Shown: piece by piece, positions 1-13,200 of the stretch | Layout: each line of letters opens with the position of its first letter | How positions within the stretch are numbered: the first letter of the stretch is position 1 | Assembly (NCBI GenBank): GCA_961205875.1 | Contig: OY540818.1 | Span: forward strand, 1,348,001 to 1,412,000 | Direction of reading: 5' to 3' | DNA length: 64,000 nt | From: Sialis fuliginosa | Taxonomy: Eukaryota; Arthropoda; Insecta; Megaloptera; Sialidae | The notes under the pieces: generated by a model | Seen by the model: only the letters and a program-made list of their open reading frames with translations | What the model was told of the DNA's origin: nothing | Database searches by the model: none | Program-made: the position numbers and the translations under genes

Positions 1-1808
1 AATAAAATATAGAATTGTGCAGTTTAGGCAGGCCTGTATTAACGAAAATTTACAAATGATTTTTATCGTAAAAAATACAAAAAAAGAAAAATTAATGATA
101 GTTATGTTGGACGTACCCGCTTCGCTCACGTTGTATAATTTTTTATACTTATTAACAGTAGAAATAATATTATTTTGAGATAGATATTGAAATATAATTT
201 TTTTATATTTTTTGCTTTTTATTCATTATAAGGTACTGGCAGAACATATGTGATGAGAATTCATCATCAGAAGAAAGTGTGATTAACATAAAGACGACTG
301 TTAATTAGCATGCTTACTATAAATTTAATTTGATAATTGATTTAATTAATTGTTAGTTAAATACTTGCTTATTATTTGTGATTTATAATTTATTAATTTA
401 ATTGTGTAACTATCACACATGTGTTTTACTAAAACATCTGCACAAATTATATTAGATAATATTAATTGTATATTTTTCTTAATACGCCCCTGACTCAAAA
501 ATCACAATATAACAACTGCGGATGGTAAACATATATAATTTTTATGAAAAAAATATTCATTATAAATTTTTCTTAATACGTGCCTGACTAAAATATTAAT
601 ATATAAATTTTTGGTTTAACTACATCAATGCCATAACTTTCATTTCTTAATGATTTCATTTTTATACAATTTTTATTAGAAAATATTAATTATAAATTCT
701 TTTTAATACGTGCCTGGCTTAAATATACAATATGCATTATTGGTTTAGTTACATCAAAGTCATAACTACCATTACTTAATATTTTTATTTTTATGGAATT
801 TTTATCAGAAAATTTTCTAATTATAAATAAAATTCTTCTTAATACGTAGCTGACTAAAATATGCATATAGACATTTTCAGTTTAACTACATCAATGCCAT
901 AACTTTCATTTCTTAATGATTTCATTTTTATACAATTTTTATTAGAAAATATTAATTATAAATTCTTTTTAATACGTGCCTGGCTTAGATATACAATATG
1001 CATTATTGGTTTAGTTACATCATAGTCATAACTACCATTACTTAATATTTTTATTTTTATGGAATTTTTATCAGAAAATTTTCTAATTATAAATTCTTCT
1101 TAATACGTAGCTGACTAAAATATGCATATAGACATTTTCAGTTTAACTACATCAATGTCATAACTGTCATTTCTTAATTGTTTCTTTTTTATATAGTTTT
1201 TATTGGAAAATATTAATTATGAATTCTTCTTAATACGTACCTGACTAAAATATTCATATATACATTTTCGTATTAACTACATTAATTCCATAACTTATTA
1301 CTAAATGGTTTCGTTTTATACAGTTTTTATTAGAAAAATTAATTATAAATTCTATTTAATACGTGCCTGGCTTAAATATTCAATATAAATTATAAGTTTA
1401 ATTACATAGATATAACAACTTCCATTGGTTAACATTTTCATTTTTAAACAAATTTTATGAGAAAATACCAATTGTAAATTCTTCTTAATACGTGCCTGGC
1501 TTAAATATTCAATAACATTATCGGTTTAATTACATCGATATCAAAAGTTCCATTGCTTAGTATTTAATTACTTATGATTTATAATAAAATATTAACTATA
1601 AATTTTACTTAATACGACCCTGCTCTAATTAAAAATGTAATCTATTTACTTATTTATTTATTGTATGACATTTCATGATATTTACCTTTAGTTTAAAAAC
1701 CATTTTTTATAACAAAGTACTAGAAATATCATTTTGCCATCACTGGGTTGCCATAACTGGTTTTACTTCTGCCACTACTGGAGAAAAAACATGATCAAAA
1801 TAAAAGGC
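1..1808 (+). mobile_element. Foldback-type element, copy A, left arm (truncated by window edge)
   Basis: This arm is non-coding. About a dozen diverged tandem subrepeats of ~120-130 bp each carry a TTAATACG(T)NCCTG core, for example near 484, 578, 706, 838, 968, 1098, 1228, 1357, 1487 and 1606. The whole arm reappears inverted at 1984-3145 plus 17129-17523, so the two arms form a palindrome. The equivalent of 17524-18476 must lie upstream of base 1. It also matches 58650-61750 in direct orientation. Long subrepeat-bearing arms resemble Foldback/Galileo-type elements; that superfamily assignment is inference. Confidence 0.75.
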
Positions 1809-1983
1809 TATAATTTAAAGTAAAAAACTATATTTGCGGATTTTGGTAATGAAATTGATTAAATAAAGAGTTACTTGTTTTATTAGTAACATGAGTTCAT
1901 AAAAATTACAAAAAACAAGCTCATTAATCCAAAAAAACTGAAAACTTGCTCTTATAGTGCCACCACTGGTGCCTTTACCTTAG
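1809..1983. other. Loop of foldback element A
   Basis: This is the unpaired spacer between the arms. It ends in GGTGCCTTTACCTTAG, where copy B (about 61795) also stops matching. The end resembles an inverted version of the outer terminus at 57711 (TAAGGTAACGGCACC), so it may be the true inner terminus of a shorter unit to which an inverted partial copy was added. Confidence 0.5.
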
Positions 1984-3145
1984 CCTTTTATTTTGATCAT
2001 GTTTTTTCTCCAATAGTGGCAGAGATAAAACCAGTTATGGCAACCCAGTGATGGCAAAATGATATTTCTAGTACTTTGTTATAAAAAATGGTTTTTAAAC
2101 TAAAGGTAAATATCATGAAATGTCATACAATAAATAAATAAGTAAATAGATTACATTTTTAATTAGAGCAGGGTCGTATTAAGTAAAATTTATAGTTAAT
2201 ATTTAATTATAAATCATAAGTAATTAAATACTAAGCAATGGAACTTTTGATATCGATGTAATTAAACCGATAATGTTATTGAATATTTAAACCAGGCACG
2301 TATTAAGAAGAATTTACAATTAGTATTTTCTCATAAAATTTGTTTAAAAATGAAAATGTTAACCAATTGAAGTTGTTATATCTATATAATTAAACTTATA
2401 ATGTATATTGAATATTTAAGCCAGGCACGTATTAAATAGAATTTAAAATTAATTTTTCCAATAAAAACTGTATAAAACGAAACCATTTAGTAATAAGTTA
2501 TGGAATTAATGTAGTTAATACGAAAATGTGTGTATGAATATTTTAGTCAGGTACGTATTAAGAAGAAATTATAATTAATATTTTCCAATAAAAACTATAT
2601 AAAAATGAAACAATTAAGCAATGACAGTTATGACATTGATGTAGTTAAACTGAAAATGTCTATATGCATATTTTAGTCAGCTACGTATTAAGAAGAATTT
2701 ATAATTAGAAAATTTTCTGATAAAAATTCTATAAAAATGAAAATATTAAGTAATGGTAGTTATGACTTTGATGTAACTAAACCAATAATGCATATTGTAT
2801 ATTTAAGCCAGGCACGTATTAAAAAGAATTTATAATTAATATTTTCTAATAAAAATTGTATAAAAATGAAACCGTTATAGCATTGATGTAGTTAAACCAA
2901 AAATGTATATATTAATATTTTAGTCAGGCACGTATTAAGAAAAATTTATAATGAATATTTTTTCATAAAAATTATATAAACATGAACATGTTTACCATCC
3001 GCAGTTGTTATATTGTGATTTTTGAGTCAGGGGCGTATTAAGAAAAATATACAATTAATATTATCTAATATAATTTGTGCAGATGCTTTAGTAAAACACA
3101 TGTGTGATAGTTATACAATTAAATTTATTTTTTTAATTAACAAAT
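1984..3145 (-). mobile_element. Foldback element A, right arm, proximal part
   Basis: This is the inverted copy of 430-1808, with the same ~125-bp subrepeats now reading as AGGCACGTATTAAGAA. It stops at 3145 where the BEL retrotransposon is inserted, and resumes at 17129. CAAAT at 3141-3145 is the left target-site duplication of that insertion. Confidence 0.75.
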
Positions 3146-3519
3146 TGGTGTGGCCGTCAGGTTAAATCAGTATATTTTTCATAAGGGTTTTTCCCCCACC
3201 ACGTCGAAAGACAGAGAGACGCAAAATATAAGAGTTTATGATTGATAGCGAAAGAATACGCATTATTTTAAGGTTAATAATTTACAATAATTAATAGTTT
3301 TTCAATATAAGTTATTTGTGTATGTGCAATATTATTTAGAGTCAAAATTAGTGTTTATTATTCAATATAAGGCAGAAGGAGTGATCCCATTTCCTGATTT
3401 CCATAATTTTACCTTACTCCAACAAACAGCAGCACGTGGAACAACAATTAAATAAGGTATGTGCAAAATTATCTATGTTTGAACCAGCAAATATAAAATT
3501 AAAATTTACACGCGAAACA
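3146..3519 (+). repeat. BEL 5' LTR
   Basis: This is the first of the two 374-bp LTRs of the BEL element. The TGGTCCTTCGATGC stretch beginning at 3520 directly follows and is the probable primer-binding site, since PBSs begin TGG opposite the tRNA CCA end. The tRNA is not identified. Confidence 0.93.
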
Positions 3520-3860
3520 TGGTCCTTCGATGCACAAATTAAGTAAATCATAGATATATATTGTAAAAAAGTGTATTTCAGATTTCAAGTTTGAAAGAGT
3601 TATTATTTCATTGTCGAGAATTGCAGATCATACGTCATATCGTCTATCTCTGTCTTTCGGCGCTATACATGCGCAGATGAATACACTGATTTATGTACAT
3701 GGGATTGCAACGCATGCGCAATGGCATATCAAACGTCAATCGTATGTATGTATTTTTAAGTACACGAAGAATTATTTGAAAAACATTTTGCCTTTAGTGT
3801 TTACATTACAATATATTAAAATATTGTTTACGTTCGTACTTTTACAATTAGATTATAACA

Positions 3861-6800
3861 ATGGAAAAGCAATTGAAAAAGTTAAATAAGAAAAAAGAAA
3901 CTATATATGCTAGAATACAACGAATTTACGATGATAGTAAATTAGTTCACATTGCAGCCAATTTACAAAATTTTAAGGTTAGATATATTACATTACAGGA
4001 GTCAAAAAAGGAATTCATTGAATTAATAGATAAAATTAATGACATAAATGTAGAAAATAAAGATGACTATATTCCCAATTACCAAGAATTAGAAAGTTTA
4101 GATGAATTATATTGTCACATAGAAGCAGTAGCTAAAGTAGTATTTAAAGAAGAAAATACAGTTGAATTGCCCTCAAAGGTCTCTTCAACACCTAGGTTGC
4201 CCAAAGTTGAAATACAGGTATTCTCTGGGGAAATTAAGGATTGGCCAATTTTTCACGAGTGTTTTCTTAATCTGATTCACAATAATACTAACTTAACGCT
4301 TACGGATAAAGTGCATTATCTTGTATCTAAATTAAATAATAATGTTTTAAAATATTTTAGCGGCATACCTCCAACTGGGGAGAATTATAGTGTTATTTGG
4401 GATACGTTAGTGAATAAATACGAAGATGAAAGATTATTATCTACCATCTATTTAGATAAAATATTTGAATTCAAATCAATTACTGTTCAAAGCGTAGACA
4501 ATTTAAATAATTTCTTAGTACAGTTTGACGCATCAGTAAAGGCTCTTAAAAAACTTAAAATTGATGATATGGCTAATTATATTTTGGCATATATGGCACT
4601 CAAAAAATTAGATCTTGAGACTGTAAAATTATTTGAAAATAAACGTAGAGATTCATCTCTACCTTCATATGAAGAAATAATAAATTTTGTAGAGGATCAA
4701 GTTAAAATTTGTCGGCGTTTACCTCCTATCGCAAAGGGTAGTTCTGAAAATAACAAAAATAAAGTTTCACATACTTTCTTTAACCTACAAAACAGTAGTT
4801 CTCAAGATGTTTCAAACAAAAAATGTTCGATTTGTAAGGAATTGCACAAAATACATGAATGCACTAAATTATTAAAAATCGAACCGAGTGAACGTTTTAA
4901 ATTAATTAAAAGTCAAAATTTATGCATTAATTGCTTAGGTACACATAAAACATTTTATTGTAAAAGTCAATCGAAATGTAAATTTTGTAATAAAAAACAT
5001 AATACGTTATTGTGTTTTAATAATACGGCAGATTCACAGTCTATTAAAATTGGCGATAATGAAAGCAAAGTAGTAGAATGTCAACCATCAGGTTCAGACA
5101 AAAATGATAATACATATAGTATGTGCGCGACAAATAGTGATCCATCAGTGATTGAGTCTAGTAGTACTATCCTATTATCTACCGCAGTAGTAGATGTCAT
5201 AAATGCATCTAATCAAAAACATTACGCCAGATTTATTCTTGATTCAGCTAGTCAAAAGAACATAATAACCAGTAGTTGCTGTCAAAGACTGAATATACCC
5301 ATATCTAAAATAAATTCAAATATAATAGGTATAGGTGCGACGTCTAAGCAAGCAAATGGTCAAATCCATTTAGTTATAGGTTCTCGTGTGAATCCGTCTT
5401 TTCGCTATCCAATAAACGCTTTAGTGGTCGACAAAATCATAGACAAATTACCGCATTCATTAGTCAATTTAAATGTATTATCTCATTTAGATAATATACC
5501 GTTAGCCGATGATACATTCCATACACCTAGCCAAGTTGATGGAATTATTGGCGCGGAATTATACGCATATTTATTACGACCACGACGCATAATAGGGCCA
5601 TCGCATTTACCCGTAGCTGTTGAAACTACGCTAGGTTTTGTTGTAATGGGGAAAGCTCCTGTTTTCTCAGAATCAGAAATGGTTAAAACTTTTTGTACCT
5701 TTATAGATACCCCTTTAGAGAAGCTGGTTCAACGTTTTTGGGAATTAGAAGATGTTCCTCAAACTAAGATTCAACATCCAGATGATGTTAAATGTGAAGA
5801 AATATATAGGTCGACTTACAAACGTCAAGCTTCTGGCAGATATACGGTAGCTCTTCCATTTAAAGTCAGCCCCTCAAATCTTGGAAATTCATACTCAGTA
5901 GCACGTCAGCGTTTTACTTCATTAGAACGAAAATTTAGACATGATCCTGATTATAAACAAGGTTATATAGGAGTCATAAATGAATATTTACAAAAGGGAT
6001 ATTTGCAAAGGTTAGTTGAACCAAATTTAGTTGATAATTGTTATTATATTCCGCATCACGGTATTTTAAAGGAAAACAGTAGTACTCCCTTAAGGATTGT
6101 TATGGATGCTTCAGCTCAATCTGATAATTCTGTATCCTTAAATGATATTTTATATAATGGGCCGAAACTACAAACAGATGTTTTAGCTTTATTTTTAAAA
6201 TTTCGTCTTTTTCGTTACGCATTAACCGCAGATATAAAACGTATGTATTTACAGATAGAATTATGTAAAAAACATAGATGTTTTCAAAGAATGTTATGGA
6301 GGTTTGAGGAGAATGAACCTATATCCACTTATGAACTTACAACAGTAACGTTTGGTATAAAATCTTCCCCCTATCTAGCTTTACGAACAGTTACTCAATT
6401 AGCAATTGATGAAAAGGATAATTACCCGTTAGCAGCTAGAGTAGCAAAAGAGGATATGTATATGGACGATTTTATTACTAGTGTGGATAGTTTAGAAGAT
6501 GCACAGTTTTTATACAACCAAATGATTGAATTCTTTAAATCAGGAGGTTTTGAATTAGCAAAGTGGGCAGTAAATTCGGGAGAATTATTAGAACTCATTC
6601 CTGAGCATTTACGTGCACCTAACGTCGTTCAGTTTGAAACAGATTCGTTAAAGATTCTTGGTTTACAATGGCACCCTTATTCAGATTTTCTTAGTTTCAA
6701 TTTAACTATAAGAGAATGCCCTTGTACAAAACGAAACATATTATCAACAGTTGCACGTTTCTTTGATCCTCTCGGTCTTATAGCGCCTGTTACTTTGAAG

Positions 6801-8049
6801 TTAAAATTATTCATAAAGGTCTTGTGGACTTATAAATTGAATTGGGACGATATTCCTCCATCCAATTTTGTAATAGAATGGAAAAACTTTGAGAAGGAGT
6901 TACCCCTATTAGCTCAATTTAGAATTCCGAGATATTTAGGTCCGACTTACGCTTCAAGTAATATATTAATAGGTTTTTGTGACGCCTGCGAAACATCGTA
7001 TGGTGCCATGGTGTTTATAAGAACTGATAATGATAACGAAGTACAAGTCAATCTAATATGTGCGAAGTCAAAGGTGTCCCCATTAAAATCATTATCCATA
7101 CCGCGTTTAGAATTATGCGCCGCCTATTTGCTAGCTAAATTACTTGACTTTGTTGTTAAAACATTTGTCGATCGTATATCGATAAATAAAATATACGCAT
7201 TATCTGATTCAACTGTAACATTGAGTTGGATTAAATCATCTCCACATAGATGGAAGGTTTTTGTGGCTAATAGAGTCTCAAAAATACAAGAACTTACCGA
7301 AAATGTGAGTTGGTTTCACGTAAACAGTGAAAACAACATATCAGATTGTCTATCTAGGGGGCTATACCCTAGACAAATTATAAACAACCATGAATGGATA
7401 CATGGACCCCCGTGGTTGAAATCGGAAATAAGCACTTGGCCTTTAAATTCGAACGATAATTTAAATTCAACATCTCTCGAACAAAAGAATGTTTCGTTAT
7501 TAATTGCTAACGTGATCGATAATAGGGAAAATTCTGTATATCAACTGATTCAGAAATGTTCATCTTGGCTTAAATTATTAAATATTACAATTTACATTTT
7601 AAGATATTTAAAAATATTGCCCTTACGTAAGACAATCGAACCTGTAGATTTAGAAAAGGCGGAAAATAGTTTAATGAAAATAGTACAATCCATTCATTTT
7701 ACTAACGATTTAATATCGTTAAAAAACAATAAGCCTTGTTCGTCAGCCTTACAAAAATTGAAACCGTTTATCGTGGATGGTATTATTAGAGTCGGTGGAC
7801 GTTTAAGCAATGCAAATATAGATTTCAAACAACAACACCCCATAATCTTACCGAAAAATGAACATATGGTAAAAGTACTTATTAATTATTTTCATCGCAC
7901 TAATCTACATACCGGCCCTAACTTATTGATGTCTATACTGAGACAGAAATATTGGATATTAGCAGGCCGATCTGTTGTTCGTAAGCAGGTAAATTCATGC
8001 AATTTCTGTTTTAAATTTAAGCCAAGCCCTATCTATCCACAGATGGCAG
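3861..8049 (+). pseudogene. BEL/Pao gag-pol polyprotein, 5' part (split by insertion)
   Basis: The frame is long and uninterrupted. A DUF1759-like gag region lies at about residues 112-290 and Cys-rich knuckles at 321-389 (CSICKELHKIHEC, CKFCNKKHNTLLC). An A17-type aspartic protease carries DSAS near 460. Reverse transcriptase has ADIKRMYLQIEL and the YMDD box near 867. RNase H begins near 1038 (GFCDACETSYGA). The integrase HHCC zinc domain is at the end (HRTNLHTGP, CNFCFKF). The reading frame enters the Gypsy LTR at 8050 and stops after two extra codons. The integrase core continues at 15689. ATG at 3861 precedes a lysine-rich start typical of BEL gag. Intact until the insertion, it cannot now make a complete integrase. 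Confidence 0.92.
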
Positions 8050-8750
8050 TGTAAAGTATCGAGCGAACGGAAGTAAAATCACAGCTCAGCAAAAATATCA
8101 CATTCTTTAAAAATTACCTACATAAGTAACTAACGTAATTATTAAATGTTTTAAGTAATCTTAAGTATGTAGAAAATGTGCATTTTTGCTTAGTTGTGAT
8201 ATTTGCACAATATCGGAAATTTTTGCAGTGTAATTTGGGGCCAGCGAGGCAAATATATAAAGCAAAGCGTATTTGGTAAAAGGGGAACAGTTCGAATATT
8301 GTTTTGGGGTGTGCAAGTAGGCACTACAATGTGATTCTCCTGCGTCATAAGGTAAGAGATAGGTTTTAAGTTTTTTACTGTGTGTGTAATTTTATTTATG
8401 GGTTTAAAATTCTTTTATTGATTGATTTATTTAATTTCTTTTTATGATAATATTCAAAATATGACTACTAGTTAATATGTATGAAAGTAAATTTGGGGAG
8501 TAAATTGTCATGTTGTTGTTTAATTTTTTTTTTGTTATTTTTATAATAAAAGTGTTTCTAATAATCGAAATTTGGATTAAGTTCTATATGATTTCCTATC
8601 CTATCCGCCTTATCCAGTTCACTGGCTATATGCTAGGGAACTGAGCGACTTCTAGGCTCGCACAAAAAAAAAAGGACCCGTTCATTGATGGCAAGGGCGG
8701 CTACCACCCACGCTACCGTAACATCCTTTTAGCCCCCTTGCAGATCAACA
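8050..8750 (+). repeat. Gypsy 5' LTR (nested element)
   Basis: This is the 701-bp direct repeat partner of 14968-15668, ending AGATCAACA. TGGTGGCAAGCGG follows from 8753, two bases after the LTR, and is the likely primer-binding site. Differences from the 3' copy are few (for example CACAAAA versus CACGAAA, GTTCATT versus GTTAATT, AGATCAAC versus AGATTAAC). Confidence 0.9.
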
Positions 8751-9258
8751 AATGGTGGCAAGCGGTGGAAATCATCAATGACGGAAAAGGGAGGAAATCA
8801 TAAAGGCTTAAGGGCTTAGAAATTTTTTTTATTTTTATTAAATTTCATATTTTTATAATTTTGACTTGTCATTTCATTATGTGTCGGGTTAAATTAATTT
8901 AAATAACTTTATTAATATTATTATTTTTTGTTGGCAGGAATATACCTATTTCATAATAAGACTATGTGCTGGGTTGAAATAAATATGTATTAATTAAATT
9001 TTTAGTTGGGACTATATTACGTAATAATATTATTTGCTGGGTTGAAATAAATATGTTTGTACAATTTTTGATAAATTATTAATATTAATTAATAATTTTT
9101 GGGAAATATATTTCGTAATAATATTATTTATTTGCTGGGATGAATTAAATATGTTGTGTGATTTTTGTTAAATTGTTAATATTTAGTAAATTTTCTTATA
9201 TTATAGTATTGGGTTTGGGTCTTTCTCATATATATAAGGTGGGGCATAATAAATAAGA
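8751..9258 (+). other. Gypsy untranslated leader
   Basis: This is the non-coding stretch between the primer-binding site and the gag ATG. It is T-rich with a loosely repeated motif (TGCTGGGTTGAAATAAATATG near 8970, 9035 and 9135). I see no ORF. Confidence 0.7.
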
Positions 9259-10197
9259 ATGGCGGAACCAAAACCAGCGGTACCGGCCATTAAGGTCGAG
9301 ATGCCTAAGGCAAGAATAAATTTAGGGGCCATAGTTAATTCGTTCGACACATTTTCGGGAAATGAAAATGTTCGGGAGTTTTTTGAGCGAGTCGAACAAA
9401 GAGCGTCACTCGACGAGTTGGAAGACAAACAAATTCTGAGCATTGTGCGCTGCAGACTGACGGGAGAAGCGTACAATTATTATAAAAGCGAAGCCGTTCT
9501 TAGTTACCCTGGGACGACGTATCAATACCTAAAAGGAAAGTTTATCGATAAATTCACTCCAAAGAGCATTCCAGGGGCGGCCAAACTTAAACTTTCACAG
9601 ACCTTCCAACGAAAAAATGAACCGGTGGGCCAATTCGTAACGAGGCTCAAGTTAATTGGCCAAGAGGCTCTAGAAGAGGAATTACGTGAAGCAACGCAAG
9701 CGCAAGCCGAGGGGGTTATCAAGGCGTTCGAAGACTTCGTCCTGATGCAGTTCAAGCTGGGATTAAATAAAGAACTGCTGAAAGCCGTAGGGACTCTATA
9801 CATGCGTGAAGTAGGCCTCACTATTGACCGGGCAGCCGAACTGGCAGAACAAGAAGAGTTAAACCAGACCATCGTCGATCGACAGTACCATACATTCTTT
9901 GCTGATCAAAACATTGAGGCCCAGAAGGTTAATGGACCAGTCAGGAAGGTGGGGCCGCAATGATATAACTGCTATAGATTCGGACATGTAGCTTATAATT
10001 GCCAAAATACACCGGTATGTCGAATGTGTAGAAAGCCAGGACATTGGGAGAGGAGGTGCCCTCAACGTCAGCAGGGGCCCAATTGGGAATACAACAGGCA
10101 AAATCGAGGCCCTCAAAGAAGTAGTGGGGGGCCTTTAAACACCAATACGCCTTCGAGTGGGCCCCGACCCGAAGAGCGCGTACGCAGAAATGTGTAG
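9259..10197 (+). pseudogene. Gypsy gag with an in-frame stop at the zinc knuckle
   Basis: The ATG at 9259 opens a 234-codon frame with a Ty3-type capsid (FSGNENVREFFERVEQRA, LKGKFIDKFTP, QFVTRLKLIGQEAL). It stops at TGA 9961-9963. The same frame then continues to TAG at 10195-10197 and encodes two CX2CX4HX4C knuckles. The TGA sits exactly where the first Cys of knuckle 1 should be (stop-YNCYRFGHVAYNC), and knuckle 2 is CRMCRKPGHWERRC. The capsid is otherwise normal. Either this copy carries a nonsense mutation or UGA is read through; mutation is simpler. Pol lies in the -1 frame and overlaps the tail, so a -1 frameshift normally links the two. Confidence 0.85.
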
Positions 10198-10229
10198 TCA
10201 TTCCACACATTTGGAGAGGGGGAGATGGG

Positions 10230-13200
10230 GTGCCCAGTATGATCAGAACCCGTTTGAATAGCCAGACCTTGTATTTCATCATCGACACAGGATCTTCTGT
10301 ATCTTTAATTGACCGCCAGGTTATTCAATCCGGGCACCTAACGACGTTTGAAGGAGCAGCGGTCACACTTATGGGAATAACAGGCCATGAATATAATAGT
10401 GACAAGTATATAAAACTTAACATCGAGGGCCATTTCATGGATACGACTTGTATCGTGTGTGACGACTTACCGATTAAAGCTGACGGATTGCTGGGACGAG
10501 ATTTCCTAGCAAGCCATGGAGCTGTCATTGATTATGTAGATAACATACTTCAATTGGGCAGCGTCAGTAGTAAGTTGTTCACAGATCAAGAAGTTAGACG
10601 TCGAGCAGAGGGGGATTCCATGAAAGAAGGCTATTATAATAGGATACATACTACGACAAGGACTACCAACGAGAGAACGGCGGGCTACAGACCCGACTCC
10701 GACCGGCGGTCTTGTCACAACCAAGAAGACAGAAGAGAACACTATCGTGGACATAAATTAGGCGGGACAATTGGGGCCTATTATGACGATAGGAAATATT
10801 CGCGGAGCAGGACTACCAATGAGAGAACGGCGGGCTACAGACCCGACTCCGACCGGTGGTCCTACAGCAAGAAGATATGGGAAGGAATGAACCGGGGGGC
10901 AGCAAGAATAAATGGGGGCTGTCATGAAGAGCCAAATAAAATTGAGAAACGGGAACATGGGTGTGACCAGGCTGGTCACAAATCAAATACGGGCAATTAT
11001 AGGGACGAGAAAAAGTCACAGGGGAATTCAGGGGATACAAAAAAGAAGAAGAAGAAAAAAGGGGAAAAACAGAACATGGATCAAACAGAGACGGACCAGG
11101 GCGAAATTTCTCGGAAAAGAGTCACATTCGATGAGAGAAATCAGTTTATTGGAACGAGGAACTCGAAAGAGATATCTGACGGTCACAAACAGGGTAAAAT
11201 CAGTACTCCACGCGACCGTAAGAGGGAAGTCCCAGTTCTAAGCGGAGAAGTTCGGTCTTCAAAGCACCTTCTGCTGCAACAGGGGGACGCTAACGGGGAT
11301 ATGAAGGTTTGCAGACCTTCTGTATTCTTAAAACAAGCCGTAACTATTCCAGCCAAGAATGAGTGTGTATATATCGCCACTCAGGAGGCTTTCCCTCCGG
11401 GACGTCAAGTATTGGTCGAGCCCCGTGAGATTTTGATACATGGCGTGATGGCAGCCCGCGTCGTATCAACCGTGGCCAATGATAATGGGGTACCAATAAA
11501 ACTGATAAATGTGACAGAACAACCACTTACCGTTGCCGCGAAAACAACTATCGGATTTATAGAAGAAATAAAAACAGAGGAAGCGAATCAAATAGCAAAA
11601 TGGCCGAAGCAGAAATCAGGAGAAAGACATGTAGTTTTCCATACCGAACGAACACCATTGCTTAGGGATCAACTGGAATTGAATTATTTGGAAAATGGAG
11701 TCCAAGAGAAAGTACTACGTGTTTTAGAAGAATTTGAAGATGTATTCCTCTTGGAAGGGACAAAGTTAGGATGTGCCAGAGGGGTAAAGCATCGTATTAT
11801 CACTGAAGACGTACCGCCAGTCGCCAAGGCACCGTACAGGGTACCATATGCGCAGCGTGAAGTGTTAAGAAAGGAAATCGATCAAATGTTAAAAGATGAT
11901 ATAATAATTCCGTCTACATCACCGTGGTCGGCGCCTGTCGTAATGGTACCAAAGAAGAACGAAAATGGAGAAACCAAAATTAGAGTCTGCATAGATTTCA
12001 GAGGACTCAATGCAGTGACGAAGCGAGATTTTTACCCTTTGCCGAATTTACCAGGGACCTTCGACCTAATGGGAAATGCCAACCTATTCACTACTTTGGA
12101 TCTGGCATCAGGATATTGGCAAGTTGAAGTAGCAGAGGAAGATAGAGAGAAAACGGGCTTTTCAACACCAGATGGGCACTATGAGTGTAAAAGGATGGCC
12201 TTCGGTCTTGTGAATGCACCATCCACGTTCCAAAGACTGATGAACACTGTGCTGTCTGGGTTAGCGGGAGATAAATGCTTGGTTTATCTGGACGACGTTA
12301 TCATCTTCAACTCGTCAGGAGTCGACGACCATCTACATCGACTTAGTGAGGTCTTGATGTGCTTACGCAGAGCTAATCTGAAACTTAAGCCGGCAAAATG
12401 TAAGTTTCTGAGAAGCGAAACGACATATCTAGGCCACAAGATTTCGGCTGAGGGCATCCAACCAGTTCAAGAAAAGATACTGACCGTAAAGAACTACCCG
12501 CAGCCAAAATGTGTGAAGGATATCCGGGCATTTTTGGGGTTGGCAGGGTTCTATCGACGATTCATCAACAAATTTTCGGAAATAGCCAAGCCTCTGACGG
12601 AACTAACAAAGAAAGATAGTAAATTCGTGTGGAATGAATCTGTCCAGGAAGCATTCAATAAACTAAAACAGGCTTTATGTACAAGTCCCGTATTACACTA
12701 TCCGATATTTTCACAAGAATTTATCTTGACAACCGATGCATCTGGGTACGCGATTTCCGCCATATTGGGGCAAGTATGTGACGGGTACGAGAAGCCAATT
12801 GCATTCGCCAGCCGACAACTTAACCGGGCCGAGCGCAATTATTCTACGACGGAGCGAGAATGTCTAGCTGTGATATGGGGCGTAAAATATTACAGATGCT
12901 ATCTCTACGGGCGAAGGTTCAAAATCATTACGGACCATAGGCCCTTGAGATGGCTTCTGTCCATCAAAGATCCGAGCTCGAGACTTGCTAGATGGGCGCT
13001 CACTCTCGCTGAATACGATTTCGAAATTATTCACCGGGCAGGACGTAAACATGGAAATGCTGATGCGCTTTCACGCATCGAGGTGAACGCTGTTGAGGCT
13101 GAACCGCAACAACTGGAACCGATCTGGGACCGAGACATTATTAAAGAAGAGCAAAGACGGGATTTAGGCCTAACTCCAATTTTTGAACGACTAAAAGACG

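Noticed and set aside
1..3145. CRISPR-like regular repeats in the arms
   Set aside because: Units are ~125 bp, diverged and without unique spacers; the genome is eukaryotic and this is a transposon subrepeat array.
3611..3889. A 92-codon ORF before the BEL gag
   Set aside because: It lies in the untranslated leader, overlaps the true gag start in another frame and has no domain.
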